From Antitrichia curtipendula (lineage: Eukaryota > Streptophyta > Bryopsida > Hypnales > Leucodontaceae), in NCBI GenBank assembly GCA_951230915.1, contig OX579633.1, positions 54,946,029-55,010,028 on the forward strand: a DNA stretch of 64,000 nt, written 5' to 3'. Position numbers and translations under genes: made by a program. The notes under the pieces were generated by a model. It worked only from the letters and a program-made list of their open reading frames with translations, ran no database searches and had not been told where the DNA came from. Shown here in pieces: positions 1 through 12,752 of this stretch; the first letter of the stretch is position 1, and every line of letters starts with the position of its first letter.

Positions 1-934
1 CATGAAATGTTCAAAATCTGAATGCCTGGTTCCTAGTGGTTGGATATGGACATGGTGTAAGAATCTTAATTAAATGACCTATTTTTTCAAACCATGAATC
101 GGTATAGTAAGATTATGGATAAAACATTGAACACTCATCCAAGCGCGGCTACGTCATTCAACTTCAAGATTTCTTTTGGAGAGTTGATTGGTGATCCATT
201 CAAAAACGGAAAAAGGTTTTGCAAAATATTCCAGCATTTTTTCCCAAAATCGGAAAGCTGAAAATATTTTCATACCAAAAAAACCTCTGCCCGGCCTAAC
301 CACAAAAGAAAGCAAATACCTGATAGACTAAACTCGTCACTCCACTTGTCTGCAGTGTACTCCAGTGCGTCTAATCCAGAGCCAATCCCAGCCTCCCGCA
401 CCGTCAACTGCGCCGTTCCGACCACGCTGTCAAGTAGCGCGTGAACTTCGCGCATGAACCTCGACGAGCCCAATCCAGCGAGCGTGCGCTTTTGTTCGTC
501 TAGAACCGGACGCCGCGTCGACCAACAGGCGGACGGAAGTGAGAGCAGCGACGGAGCCGTCGAAGGGCAGTTGAGCCGCCTTGCACTCATCATCATTCAG
601 TCTCCCTTCCCTTGCAAGTCTGAGCGCGCTCTGCCCATCATCTCTCTCTGCTCTTCCCTTTTCCTCCTACCTGCGCGGAGACTACTCAGACCACGACGAC
701 ACCACTGACGCCACTGCCTCTGTCTCAGTCCACCGCCCCGCAGCTAGAAAGAGATCCCAGCTGCGACCTCAGATCACTCTTCGCCGCTGGATCCAACGCG
801 TGCTCTGCGCTCTTTGGTTTTGCCACCGCCGGATTGCAGTAGTCTACAAGCGCAGCTAGTGCGGGTTGTGAGTGATTACCAACACGGAGCCGGTGGACAG
901 ATTCTTTGTTGCGTGCTGATTTTGAGAGGGCTGC
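1..934. other. Upstream region of the C3Hc3H/AP2 locus, no gene seen
   Basis: No convincing coding frame is visible. The first ~330 bases are AT-rich. From about 350 on the sequence becomes GC-richer, and 580-690 is strongly pyrimidine-rich on the + strand, as plant core promoters and 5' leaders often are. No clear TATA box precedes it. The first ATG after the pyrimidine-rich stretch that opens a usable frame is at 935. I infer that the promoter and 5' UTR of the downstream gene lie here. Confidence 0.35.
585..690 (+). promoter_or_regulatory. Pyrimidine-rich tract (Y-patch-like), probable promoter/5' leader
   Basis: The tract is dominated by CTCT and TCCC runs, typical of Y-patch elements near plant transcription starts. 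It lies 245-350 bases upstream of the ATG at 935. The transcription start itself cannot be fixed from sequence. Confidence 0.3.
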
Positions 935-991
935 ATGGAGGCCAGGGCGTCACGATCTAGGAGTGACGATCTGCAGGCGCTGCTAGATGAG
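935..991 (+). CDS. Probable first coding exon of the C3Hc3H/AP2 gene
   Basis: An ATG at 935 begins a short frame encoding MEARASRSRSDDLQALLDE. It then meets a good donor (GAG|GTGACG) after 991 in phase 0. The next strong acceptor, at 4611 (TGTACAG), opens an exon in phase 0 that leads into the zinc-finger frame, so the two join without a frame change. A later donor (GATG|GTACGC, after 1046) would give phase 1 and does not fit. The alternative is that translation starts at the in-frame ATG at 4636 and this exon is non-coding. The call rests only on frame and splice motifs; small exons may be missed in the long intron. Confidence 0.35.
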
Positions 992-3900
992 GTGACGAGC
1001 GGTGTGATGTTCTTGAATGGGATTAGGGGGTATCTGATGGTGGATGGTACGCGGGGATTGGAGGGGTAGCGGAGTGTATAGAGGATATGTTGCTGTGTGG
1101 TTGACGATTGAGGTGGGACCGAGTGATTTTTGCTTGGATATGGTATCAGGAATCTTGGGTAACGGAGAGAAGGGGGAGCTGAGGTATCGGTGCGGTGACG
1201 GCGACGGCGACGGCGACCGGCTGATGGTTCTGTGCTGCCTCATCGTCGCTGCTGAGCATCCCCGCGGTGGGGGCGTGGGGGGTCCTTTAGACTTGCGACC
1301 ATTAGTTTAGATGTGGTTAGGGGCGGGCGAGTTCGGGGCGTTTTGGACCTGCGGGGGGTAAGAGCGGGGTGCACAACTACAGAATCCCGACGTGCTTGCT
1401 TCGGGTCTCGTAGACCCCTTGTGTCTATTTCTGTCCTCGCTCTTTCACCTCGGGGACGGGTGCATCACGCATACCCTACTCATGGACAATTTGAGCACCG
1501 TCACTCATCAACCATTGAATTTGTAGGTCGTCGGCTGTGTTTGATTCTTTCTGTATTGCATTCGTGGCGCTTCTCAATTTATTCGTAGCTCTGATTTCGC
1601 CTTGCCAACTACTGTGGTTGCATCATTCGTGCTGCCATGGTAGATTCGACTGCGTTAATTGCAAGATTTATGTGGAAATAGTCATAGCTCCGACAGCGGG
1701 TCTGGAGTGTGCAAATTCGGCTCTAGGTTGTCACCTTCAATCCTCCTGGTACCCATTGAATCCGTTGTTGAGAGGAAAATTTCTCGTAGCTGCGTGCATG
1801 TGGGTACACAGCCAATTTCTCAGGTGCTTTAGAACATTGCAAGGGAGGGTGGAAGTTAGGTCTTTGAGGACGACGGATGTGTTGTTTCCTTGTCCACTAT
1901 TTTATTTACGTTGGACATGGAATCACTTGGGGGGAAATCCATATGAGAGAGGCGGCGACTTTGGACCTGGAACTGGTAATTGCACGAGATAAAGTGTGCT
2001 GCTCTTCGAATGTGATGAATTGCATTTTGTGGCAATATAATACATATCTTGATGCTAAGTTGGGACCCACACAGCTAGATCCGGCAATCGGACACTCTTG
2101 GCAGCTCTTCGTGTCGTGCACTTCAAGCTAGTGCCGAGTTTTCTGGGCAGGGGTACAAGTTTTTGAAGCGGTTGCGGAATAGGTCGAGAGCGACCAGCAT
2201 GCCTAACGCTGGGTGTTTTTGGAGAGTCAAATTGCTCTGAAAATGGCTGTACGTTTATTCGTTAGGATTCATTAAACCAGCTAACAAAGAAGACGCGCAG
2301 TCTTGTAACTTCCGGCTCATCTCTTCTGTTGCGGAAACGTAGATGGAAAGTGTTGTAGAGTGTAGTAAAAGCTCTGTTTCCTTGCTTCGTGGTTGTTAGT
2401 GTTGGGCAAATTTTGCTGGGTTATGACGTTGGCAATTTGTTGTGTGGGCAGCTTTCATCGTAATCGGATTCACGTACTGATTTCCAGCTTCTACATTCAC
2501 AGTGTCTTCTATTGGCGACCTTGCGGACCCGGAGGGGGGTTGTGGATTAAAACCTACAGGAAGTTCTCCGGCAATTGTTGGAGCTTGCAAGGGTATAGCA
2601 GGATGATTACAGGATGGATTGATGGCGTTGCATTTAAACTAGGGAAATGAAGCAGTTCTGTGCTTCTTTGTGGATTAAGTATCCATGTATCTGGGCTGAA
2701 CCAGCTGTATAGGTGGCGTTCTCCTGTTGGAACAAGCAAATTATTGTAGACTGTGCATGAGCTGAATGCGGAATTTTGAACAAAACTTGGGTACTGCCAC
2801 GGTATTGACTGTTCAACAAACATAATACCTCGAGCTGAACGCAGCTGCAAGAGGGAGTAGTTTTGACTCAAGATTTTGCTACATGTGAAAGAATATAATT
2901 TGCTGAGCTCAGGTCTTTCCTCAGTGGGGTAAATACTCCTAGTTGGGTGTTTTGGAGATTTCTGCATGGGCAGCACGGCAATAATCTGCAGAATCGTAAA
3001 TGTAACGATAGGGTTTTCAGCTGATCTTAATTCTTAGTTCTTAGGTATCAGGCACCTTCAACTTGAGACTCTTTTTTGTCAGAATGTAGCTTGCCGAAGT
3101 TTACGAGAACGGAGACCTGCATTTAGATTGGTCTGAACCTGGTTCGAGGCCAAGGAAAAGAGATGGAAAGCATGGCAGAAGACGGATAACGGTTCTTCCG
3201 GATTCACTCGTGCTTTAACTAGAGAGCTAGGTTGTAGCCTGGAATCCTGATGGATCTTTATGACATAGGTACGATAGTACGGAGAATGTTCAACTTGACC
3301 AATGGATGACGTACTTGCAGAAAGTGAAGGTTGTAATGCACATTGGTGGCAATCTTGAGATGTCAGTGGTTGTCATCTTCCAGGGTTTGGAAATTGAAAG
3401 GAGTTCAGATTCATGTCATTGTTGGGCGGCTTCGAGCTAGTCCGACAACTTCGTGTTCGCAAAAACTTGATTTCCGAGCTACCTTGGAGTAGTGACCGAT
3501 TGTCAAAAGATGAAGGATCATCTCTAGTTGTGAGAAAGGTTGGGAGTTAAAGTGTAGCAGACATGAACATCAGAGGTATAATCAAGCACTACACAAGGTA
3601 TTCGCTGTCAGGAACGAAGTGGGAGATTTGGGGATGGCAAATCAGGCAATAACAGGGGTCGAGGTGCTATATCTGGAGTGTCAATTTTGAGTGGGTCAAA
3701 GAGGAGCAGAGGTACCAATCTTTGCCTACATCCTTTTACTACTTGTCGCTTTGCCAACAGCTTTGTTCAGTGTACGCATAATGCCTGTTTGCTATCTAGA
3801 TCAACCGAGCTGCAATTGATTTGAGTCTTTGCTTCGCTGAATAGAATGGTTTCAACTGCTCGGGTGAACTTTCTGCAAGTGCAGGACAATTCTCTCGATT

Positions 3901-4611
3901 CAAGTAGATTAGTGACGTCATTGGTTTTAAACCTAACTAACGGCATGCTGTACAACATGAAACTCGAGTGCGTCGCGTAGAATAATCAATAGTTTGAGGT
4001 CAGTAGTCACATCGTGGTGGCAGTTCACATCCCGATTGTACCATGTTAGGGGTGTCAAGGAGAAAGTGATGGCGTGAGGTTTTTTTCCCAAAGAGCTCCT
4101 GTCCATATTTGAGTCCAGTATTTTGAAGTGTGGTGCGAGGATGACCTGTAAAATTAGACTCACAAGGAAGCCACAACTTTGTACTTGAGTGTTGGGACTT
4201 GACAGCAGTAAGGAACAGTATCAGGATTGCACACTCCATAAGACTTTCTGCTCGACTAGAAAAGGCATACGTGACCTCTTACATCGGCACCATTCGTGAT
4301 CTCCCTTCTCGTCTACAAAATCCATGCAGGCTAAGGATCAATTGGGGTTCACATTCGGCCACCTCGTATGGCCCGCTTTTGTCAAAGACAATTTAGTGGT
4401 TGAGGGTTCGGTGCCTCTCTCTTTGCTAGAGAACACACATTCTCCAACTGGAATCTGTAGACTAAGTAGCGCATCTACTCATTTGCATTATGGATACTCC
4501 ACAGTTTTCCTGAACGTGCACTTTGAGTAGCGGTTAGTACGAATAGATTTCCCTGTGATTCATATCAAAACACTGCCCGATAGGTGATTATATAACAACC
4601 TGTGTGTACAG
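992..4611 (+). other. Long first intron / unassigned stretch
   Basis: No open frame with recognisable domains is seen on either strand in these 3.6 kb. A short simple repeat (GGCGAC units) lies at about 1196-1218. Composition drops from GC-rich near 1.0-1.4 kb to AT-richer after 1.5 kb. It is bounded by a donor at 992 and an acceptor at 4611, so I read it as an intron, possibly in the 5' UTR. Confidence 0.3.
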
Positions 4612-4635
4612 GTGGGAGCACCGCTTTGCCTTCGA

Positions 4636-7600
4636 ATGGACAGCAGCGTCGAGAAGTCAGGTATGAAGGGGGCCAGTGATGCTGAAGCAACAGCCACGAC
4701 CCATCGCGCTCACTTGGCATCCAAGTTGGTCAATACCAAGTTAGAATTGGCGGAGCTGAGCTTGGAGGTCAGACACGAAACGAAAGCGACGCCTTTGAGC
4801 CCTTCTGTGAGTCCAGTTCCCGGCAATAAACTCGCGTCACGTGAAAAGACTACCGTATGGAGGCAAAAGGTTCACTCGGGGGCTGGGGCACCAGTGCTAG
4901 CTGGGCAGAGGATCTTGGAGTTTCCGCGTCCGACGGTGCCCAGTCAGATTCCCACGGTGCTTGCTCCCGGGCAGAGACTGGCATATGAGACCACGAGGCC
5001 TGAATCCAGTTCCCTCCTTATCAGCCCGCTTCCCGTGGCGTACCGATCGTTACCGCCTGCATCAGGCCTTATGGCCTTGAATCCGAAGCTGTTGGCCCCG
5101 GGGCCAGGTATCCGGCTTGCATCCCCTGGATTGTCCCCCTTGCCGGGCAAACTTTCTCTTTACCCACCAAGTTTGCCGTTGACTACAGCTGGACAACGGC
5201 GAATGCCTGCAGCGGCGCCCGGTTTGAGTCCCGGAGCTGGATGTCCAGTCCCGCTGGCTCCCGCGAATTTACCTCAAATCCCATTACGGCCCATTCAAAG
5301 TAACGGGAGCAGTACGAAGGTGCGATCTGGGCACGTGTGCCACTCTTCGAGGCAGGATTGCTCTCAGTATTGCCTGCAGGGATTCAAGTTCTGTCTGTGG
5401 CACATACTGGAGGATCACTGTGCGCCGTACAAGCAGTGTGAGTTCGTGGAGTTGCCGAGCCGAGAGGGGTGTCGGTTCCCGGTGTCTCTGAAGTCGGAAA
5501 ACACGAGGTGCGTAGGGTGTGGTCCCATGTCGCCTAATTGATGCACCTTATCGCTTGTGTGTGGGCTTTCTGGCTTGGTAGTCGGGAGTAAAGTGGATGG
5601 TCACTGGAAGGGAATGTGTCACTGGATGACAAGTTTTGTATGACAGCGTTACTTAGGCTCGGAGACCGGTTGTGGTGGAGGTGAATGATTGCTGCATTGG
5701 CCCGACATACTCTCACATGCAAAGTGTGGAAGGTGTGTGTGTTGTGAAGCCCAACTGACCTCGCTTGCAGGAATCCACGTCTGAATTGTGGTGACGACGT
5801 CGGTTCTGAAACGGTGTTTGGGTGGACGTGGCAGGCACTGTCAGATGCACAAGCAGGTGAAAGGGTTTACGATAAGCCCCGGTACACTGAAAAGCCAGCA
5901 GGCGATGGAGCATCCTGTGCTCGGGGAATTTACAGTGCTAGTCCTGGCGGCTGCAACCGCACATCAGGTGGAGGTCGTGGCGCCTCCTAGGCTTTGGGGT
6001 TCGATTGTTGTGAACCAGACACCGGTGGGTGCAGCATCTCCTGCGAGTTGCTCGATGAAGGAGGAATATGGGACAGCTGAGTTCCAGAGGTGCTCAAGTG
6101 GACAGAAGGGAGCTGCACAGGTGCACATTGATCTAAAGCTAGTGGAGGGCGGGCCTCACGTGAGTGTAAAACCAGCTGCAAGAAGATCGCAAGGTGAATT
6201 ACCACCTGGCGCATCGAGTCCTTGTTGCTTTCTGTGTTGAAGCTACAGTCGGGGTTAATTTTGAAAACATTCTGTGGTGCCAAGCAGGGTAGAGGTAAAA
6301 TGATGACAAGCCGTCAGGTGCTGCTGTTAACAGGGCGATCAAGTTTGACGGGGGTTATGAATATGTGACTTCAATAGAAGCAGTCAATTTCTCGACTTGT
6401 GGCAGCATGATTTATGTGCAGGGCTGAGTTTTGTGCTTGCGCGCGTGAACAGGAAGCTTGCAAATGAGGGAGGACGGAAGATCTTTCGGGAGCACGTCAG
6501 GAGCAAGTGTCAAGGCGTGCTCGGATTGCAGCTTGGACGTAGCCAGTTGCAGAGCCATAGGATGTGGGTGTCAAGACTCGCCGTTCATGGCGAACGCGGC
6601 TGTGAAAATCGGGTCCACGTCTACGAAGGTGGCAAGTGAGTTGGAGCACTTTCGTGCCCAGTTGGGGAACCGGCTGAGCAGCCATGGCATCTCTCTGCCG
6701 TATGCGGGGCCGGGCGTCGGAGGGAAAGCGGGTGCAGATCACGGAATGAGCGGAGGCGGAAGAGGTTTGCATCGCAGCGGAAGTGCGCACGTGGACAACC
6801 TGGTTCGGCCGAGCGGTGTCGGGCAAGCGTTCGCGAACGGAGGGCCTGCGAAGCGGCGTGCATTCAGAGCAGCGAGCGTTCCGTGCGTGGTGGATATCGG
6901 AGGCATAGACCTAACAAGGGCGGGTTTGGCGTGCAGTCCGCAGCAGCTGATAGGGGTGCTGCATGGGAAGAGGTCGATCGAGCAGCTGAACATCCCCCCG
7001 ACCATCGACTTTGGAGGATTGGACATGGCGACGATGGGGGTGCGGTGCGGACCTCGAGAACCGCGTGCCATTCCGGGGCTGGCCATCAAGCGGAAGTCGA
7101 AGCTGCAGACGTCGAGGGACAGTTCGTCCATGGGGCGAGGCCAGGTGGGTGTGACCGAGCTGCGTGATGGTTCAGGGATGGTAGGAAGGAGTGCCGGTGG
7201 TGTAGAATTCAGCCGGACCTCGGGACGGGACTGGGTGTGCAGACCCCAGGGCGCCGGGAGTGAGAGATTGCATCAGTGGAGAGGAGTGGCTTGCTGCTGA
7301 GCCGAGCAAGCATCGATGTGCCGAAGGAGTGCGTGCGTGCGATGTGGGTTGACGGAAGAGGTTGGACTGTTTTTGGTGCAGGGGCGAAGGGTGTTCTTTT
7401 CGCGGTTCGTGGATGTGAGAAAGCGGCTGTGGGGAGCGTACGGGGTGGAGATTCGAACGCCCGAGGGCAAGCGGCTGTGGCTGGGCACGTTCACGACGGA
7501 AGAGGCGGCCGCTCGGGCGTACGACGACGCGGCGAGAATCTTCCGGGGGAAGAGTGCGGTGACGAACTTCGTGCAGGGGTCGGAGTTCGAGTTCGGGATG

Positions 7601-8416
7601 AGCTCTCCGTTCGCCGTGGGCTCCTCCTCGAACGGCGTGGAAGAGGACGCGGCGAGCGCGGGTCCTGGAGCAAAGAAGCGGTCTGCAGCGGGCGCGAAGA
7701 GGGCAGATGGCGACGCAGAAGTGGTGACGTTGGGGATCATCCAGTCGGACGCGGTCCCGACGGAGGAGCTGGGATCGAGCGGCAAGGCGGATGTGTGCGG
7801 TAGCGAGGTGAAGACGTTGAACCTGCTGGGTAGTCTGGAATCACAGGGCAGGGAGAGTTCGAAAGCCGGGAAAGGTGACGAGCCCGGTGCATCGGAAGGC
7901 TGTCATCGGACGGCACACGGTGTGGCGAAAGGCGCGGGCGGCCCGACGAAGGAGCGTCCGAGGCGCAAGCAGTCGCAGAAGGTGGCGGAGGAGGAAGCAA
8001 AGCCAGAGAAGGAAGGGGACTCGAGTCGGTTGAGCTGGTCGGGACAGAATGCGGGTGGGGGTGCGGGTGCGTCAACGGCAGGACCGGATCGGCTGCTGCT
8101 GCTGAGCAATTTTGCGATCAGTCAGGAGGGAATGGAGGCGGAGGAAGGGTCGGAGTCCGGGCGGAATGGGTGTGGGGGGCACGGAAGAGGTGCGACGTCT
8201 CCCATGGCGAGCTTGGAGTGTGGCGGTGCATCGGAGGAGGAGTCTGATGGGCCGTCGGACACGGAGCTGGGACTGGACTTCGCGTCGGGGTTCTGGGTGA
8301 AGATGGAGGAGGATCTGGTGGAGAGGGGGAAGTCGAGCGAGTGGAAGAGGTCGCGGCAGAGAACGTCGTCGGCGGAGTCGTTCGTGGCCGGGGAGCTGAA
8401 CGAGGAGGAGCAGTAG
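4636..8416 (+). CDS. C3Hc3H zinc-finger plus AP2/ERF protein, N-terminal part of a multi-AP2 gene
   Basis: Probable nuclear DNA-binding or chromatin protein. Exons 4612-5507, 5835-6193, 6453-7144 and 7382 onward join at phases 2, 1 and 0 with GT-AG borders. The ATG at 4636 gives [13 protein letters not shown] low-complexity Pro/Leu/Ser stretch is followed by a C3Hc3H finger spanning the first intron: [17 protein letters not shown], then CEF..GCRF, then after splicing HCQMHK. This is the 'potential DNA-binding domain' of KANSL2 and INO80D-type proteins. Exon 4 encodes a Gly/Ser-rich linker with [12 protein letters not shown]. Exon 5 opens with an AP2/ERF domain: [37 protein letters not shown]. 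Its N-terminal YRG strand is degenerate, but the WLG and AAxAYD elements are canonical. The frame reaches TAG at 8414-8416, inside the codon series CAG TAG CAG, with a second AP2-like domain directly after it in the same frame. So this TAG is either the true end or a disabling or read-through codon. Finding these two domain families in one transcript is unusual. Confidence 0.65.
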
Positions 8417-11400
8417 CAGCTGTTGGAGCTGGGGAACGGCGACCCGGAGTTCCGGCTGGCGGGCGTGCGGAAGTCGCAGTCGGGGAGGTTCGAGGCGACG
8501 ATCTACGACCGCAGCATGAGGAAGAAGGTGTACGTGGGGATGTACAGCTCGATGTTGGAGGCGGCGCGTGCGCGTGAGCAGAGAGCCGTGGATCTGGGGT
8601 CCACGTCGTTGCTGAACCTCCCCGACTCGAAAGCCGTGTAGGTGAGCGGCAGTACCGCGGGGTCATGGTCACGGGATGTGGTGTGTGTCGAGGTCAGCGT
8701 CGGGCGCGGAACCGGTCCGGAAGCCGTGGCTATGGGAACGGAGAGATGCAGTTTCCGGGTGCATGGCGTCCCAGCACTCCGGTGCCATGTTCCCGCGTGT
8801 CGTGGATGCGAACTTGTGAAGGGCTGCGGGACTAGGGGATGGAATGTGTCGGCGGGGGTTTTGTGAAGGAATCGTGTGGTTCGCATGGCTAGTCTTGAAA
8901 TGTGTTGTTTAGTGGATACTGGGTCGTCACGGTCATGGGTGCCCGGACTTGTTGTGAGGTGCTTTTGGCTGTACACGGGGCTGAGTCATTGGGTTGGCGG
9001 CGGTGCGATCTCCCGTGTACCGTCCGTCCTGATATGAGTGGCGGGGTTGCGAAGGACGCCGCAGACGCGTCGGTGCGTTGGGAGAATAGATTAGGTGCAT
9101 ACGTGGAGTGGAGCTGGGAATGGATGGCGGTCGCTTTGGTGCGTTGGTAGGTGGAGTAAGCTGGGTCGGTGTTTTGGGTGCAGGCAAGTAGGAAGTCGGT
9201 CGGTAGTGGAGAGGGCAGCAAGAAGCCGAAAGCCGAAGATCTGGCGGAGTGGTTCGACAGGAAGCGGCTGGCATTGCAGAGCAACTGTGAGATTGTGACG
9301 GCGAGCAAAGCGTTGAAGCGCAAGGTGCCAGATGGTGAGGAGAAGGCGGAGCACAGTAGAGTGAAAGCGTTGAAGCGCAAGCCGCGGAAGACGGGATCAG
9401 GGGGTTTGGAGTCGAAGGGGTCGGAGGAGAAGAAAGCGAGCGAGAGCGATGGAAAAGAGGTGGCGAAGACGGAGGCGGGGGCGGCGTCGAAAGCTGGGAC
9501 GACTTCTTCAGGTGGGCTCAGCTTTGCGGGCACGGGTTGGTTTGTAGACGGGTGACAGTGGTGATGAGCGGGGGCCATTCCGAGGGGGTTCGGGATGTTG
9601 TTGCGATGGGTGAAGCGAGGGCAGTGCAGTTCGGTTGCGAGGGAACGTGAGGGTGGAGGCAATGGAGAGAAGTGTCAGCGGGAGTAGAATTGGATTGCTG
9701 ATGCGTTGGTCGGAAGGATGTGTACTAGAATCGGGGCGTTTGTCTGGGTGCTCATGGCTCGGGTGTTTTGGTGGACTGGCGTTGGCGTACACGAGGAACC
9801 GTGTTGAGGGAACGTGTGTGTGTGTGGTTTGCGGGTCTAGACAAGAAGGCCGTATCAGCGAAGGTCGTATCAGCGAAGGGCGCGAGGAGCAGCGCAGGGG
9901 GTAGGCAGGAGAGGGTCGGGAGGGAGACAACGGCGACGGAGTGTCAGAAGGTGAAGCGGAAATCGGAGGGGGTGACGGAGGCGGAGAAGGAGGCCGTGAA
10001 TCCGAAGAAGCAGAAGGTGGGGGAACCGGAAGTAGCAACCTCGAAGAGGCGGCGCGTGCCAAGCGCGAAGTACAAGATGGCACACACGGGAACGTCGAGC
10101 AAAGAGGCAGAGGATGTGACGAGAAATGGTGGGAAGGAGCGCGAAGCCGCGAAGGAGAGCGAAGCGGCGAAAGCGGAGTCGAGCGCCGGTCAAGGAAGGC
10201 AAGCGTCTCAAAGAGCTCCACGGAAGAGCAGCATATACAGGTTGGGCAATGGAGGTTTGAGAGTTATGGGTGTCGTGGGTTGGGTTTCGTGGTAGCCACC
10301 GGTGGGGAGGGATGGCATGGACTGAGCGGAGACGGTTGGGTGGGGCAGGGCATTCGCGGACAGCTTCGTGGAATCGGACTACGCGCGAGTGTACAAGACG
10401 ACGTCGAAGCGAAGGGCCATGCTGGACAAGGAGGGCAGGAGATCGGAAAGCTTGTCGGCGATGGCGAGCGCAGAGAAGAGCCCCGTGAACTCTCCGAAGG
10501 AGGCCACCCCGAAGGCGTCGAAGAGCCGGAGGGGAGGAGGTCTCCGACGGAAGAGGAGGCACAGGCGGGAGGCGGCGAGGAGGGAGGCGGGCGAGGCAGC
10601 AGGAAGCCGCCGTTGTCGAAGTCGAGGCGGACGACAGCGGGCGGCGAGGAGGGCAGGCGATGGCGAGCAGGAGGCAAGGGGTCGGGGAAAGGCGGGGGGA
10701 ACCGACGGGGGCAGCGAAGCTACATGGGAGTGCAAGCGACCCCGAGCGGGCGGTTCAAAGCGAAGATCTACGTGCCGAGGACGAAGAAGCACATCTACAT
10801 CGGGATATACAACACGCCGGAGGAGGCGGCTCACGCGTACGACGAGGTAGCGTACCGGAAGCGCGGCGCAACGGCCCCGCTAAACTTCCCAGAGAGCTTC
10901 CACGAGAATATGAAAGCAAAGCAGGCGATCAAGAAAGTGGTGATCCAGCTGACGGACGCCGGGGACTTCGAGGCGATGTGCTACGATTCGAAGGCAAAGG
11001 AGTACCACTCGGTGGGCGTGTTCAGCTCGGTGGACGCGGCCCGTCGAGCAGGCGCACGCGAAGCGGCGACGATGGAGTTGAGCAACTCGGAGGGGTGTGG
11101 GAAGGAGGAGGGCGAGTCGTGGAGCACGAAGCTGGAGAGCACGTCGGAGAGCAAGCCGATGAAAGGAAAGCGCAGCAAGGGCACGGCGGCGGGAAAGGCG
11201 TCTGGCAACGCGGGGGCGGAGGTGGGAGAAGGCGGGTTGGAGGAGGAAGGGGAGGAGGAGGAGGAGGTGGGCGTGGGCGTGGGCGAGGAGGAGCATGAGA
11301 AGGCGCCGTTCCGATCGATGCGGTCGAAGAAAGGGACATTCGCGAAGATGGGTGCGAGCAGAAAGGCGAGCAAGCGGGGGAACATGACCCGGCGAGCAGA

Positions 11401-11485
11401 CTTCAAGGGGGTGTATTGCAACGGGCACAAGTTCCAGTCGATATACTACAACCCCGCGACGAAGAAGCACACTTACCTGGTGTGA
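8417..11485 (+). pseudogene. Continuation with AP2-like domains 2-5, interrupted by TAG and a frameshift
   Basis: The upstream frame continues past the TAG at 8414 into an AP2-like domain (GVRKSQSGRFEATIYD, VYVGMYSS, EAARAREQRAVDLG, LLNLP). It ends in TAG at 8639-8641, which sits exactly on a good donor (TAG|GTGAGC). Phase-matched exons follow: 9184-9511 (Lys/Glu-rich), 9841-10240 (basic, KRRRVPSAKYK) and 10349-11485. Exon 10349 starts in one frame (AFADSFVESDYARVYK), but the coding frame moves by one base around 10525-10545 in a G-rich run. It then gives a clear AP2 domain (YMGVQATPSGRFKAKIYV, HIYIGIYNTPEEAAHAYDEV, PLNFPESF). A degenerate AP2-like copy follows (GDFEAMCYDSK, VGVFSSVDAARRAG). 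Last is a truncated copy (FKGVYCNGHKFQSIYY, KKHTYLV) ending in TGA at 11483-11485. Acidic and basic low-complexity linkers separate the domains. The break may be a sequencing error, so a functional gene is not excluded. Whether 4636-11485 is one gene or two cannot be settled without transcripts. Confidence 0.55.
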
Positions 11486-12740
11486 GCCCCCGATTCGTCA
11501 CTCGGGACTCACACTTTTCTTTTTGTTAATTATTATGATTTTGAGTGTAGTTTAAACGTAAAAAGACCTAAAAAGAGTGTAAGACCAAAATAGGTGTGGC
11601 ACATACCCATATAGCATTTGGTCACTTATATCTATAATCCCCTCAAACTAAACCCAATTCCCATTGTAAATAGACTAAAATCGGGATTCCGAGTGATTAA
11701 AACGGGTTTTTGGTAAATAGGGCTTAAACTGCCAAACCGAGGGCTAGGTAACCTCTTAGGGCTAGATTTGGTCCGAAGGAACACCGTTGAGGTCAGATAA
11801 TCCATTCCCGACGATAGGTTTCACTTTCCCCATTTTACCGACGAAATAGCAGAAACCCCGAATTGTTAGCCTGCAGGAGTTACAACCTCATGACCGACGC
11901 CTGGGAGGAATCGGAGGATGCCGCATGTCATTTTGGGGTGGAAATCGCATTTGGAGATCAACGGCGAAATCGGTTTGCCAAGATTCCCCCCGACAAAGAA
12001 GATTCCCTGGTGGCCGGATTTTGAAGGAGAAGTCAAGATTTGGTTCTCCTCCGACCCTTGTGCAAAGTAAGAATGTTAGCTTGCACATCCTTTGTGGAAT
12101 TCCATGAGAGGTTCCATAAAAAGTTTCGGAATTTTCTAACTTGCAGAAAATGTCTTTCCGAACGGTCAACCGCCAAAACCTACGATGGGAAATTCTTGGA
12201 AATTAACCAGGTTGCGGTAAAATCTCACTAAAAATTAGAATAGCATCTTTTATGTTAATAAGATGCCCCAACAAGTTTCAAGACATTCCGATAGTCAGAA
12301 GTACCCAAACCGGCAAGATTCCCCGGAAATTGACAAATTTAAAGAATGCAGGAAAGTTGACCGGCGTCCCGGGAGCATACGGAATCGGAATGAGGTCAAA
12401 ATTGGGTCTTTTCTTACTCCCTTATACCTTTTAGAGAACTTAGGCTAGTTACTTTTCTCAGAAAGGTCAAACTCCAAAAACTGGGTTTTTACCTTAATTT
12501 GGTGTTCAGTTAGCGCTAAGTTTTGTTGAGTTTTTAGCGTCAAAATAGGGGGTCGGGGGACCCTTGGACTAAAAATGGCCTTCTGAAGCCAATGGCGCAA
12601 TCCGTTTGTGATTTGGAGTAAACCTCCAAAAGTTAGAGTTTTAATCCAGCGTAGAAAGTGAAAATCTAGAAGATTAGGATGAAAATCTTAATTGATAAGA
12701 TTACCATGTAGGAAAAGAGAGGGGGGTGAGGGCCTTGGAA

Positions 12741-12752
12741 AACTATATAAGG
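12741..12752 (+). promoter_or_regulatory. TATA box
   Basis: CTATATAAGGG is followed about 25-30 bases downstream by a pyrimidine-rich CTCATTTTCCTCTC stretch, the usual spacing to a transcription start. No long ORF follows, so this probably drives a retroelement-type transcript. Confidence 0.5.

Noticed and set aside
8297..8416. Intron from TGG|GTGAAG to the TAG at 8416 removing the stop
   Set aside because: No pyrimidine tract precedes the acceptor and the segment reads as typical acidic linker protein, so I kept it as exon.
8889..10221. Long - strand open frames (e.g. 8889-9662, 9508-10221)
   Set aside because: They are complements of the GC-rich AP2 exons and introns, have Pro/Ser/His-rich low-complexity content, and cross the splice sites of the + strand gene.
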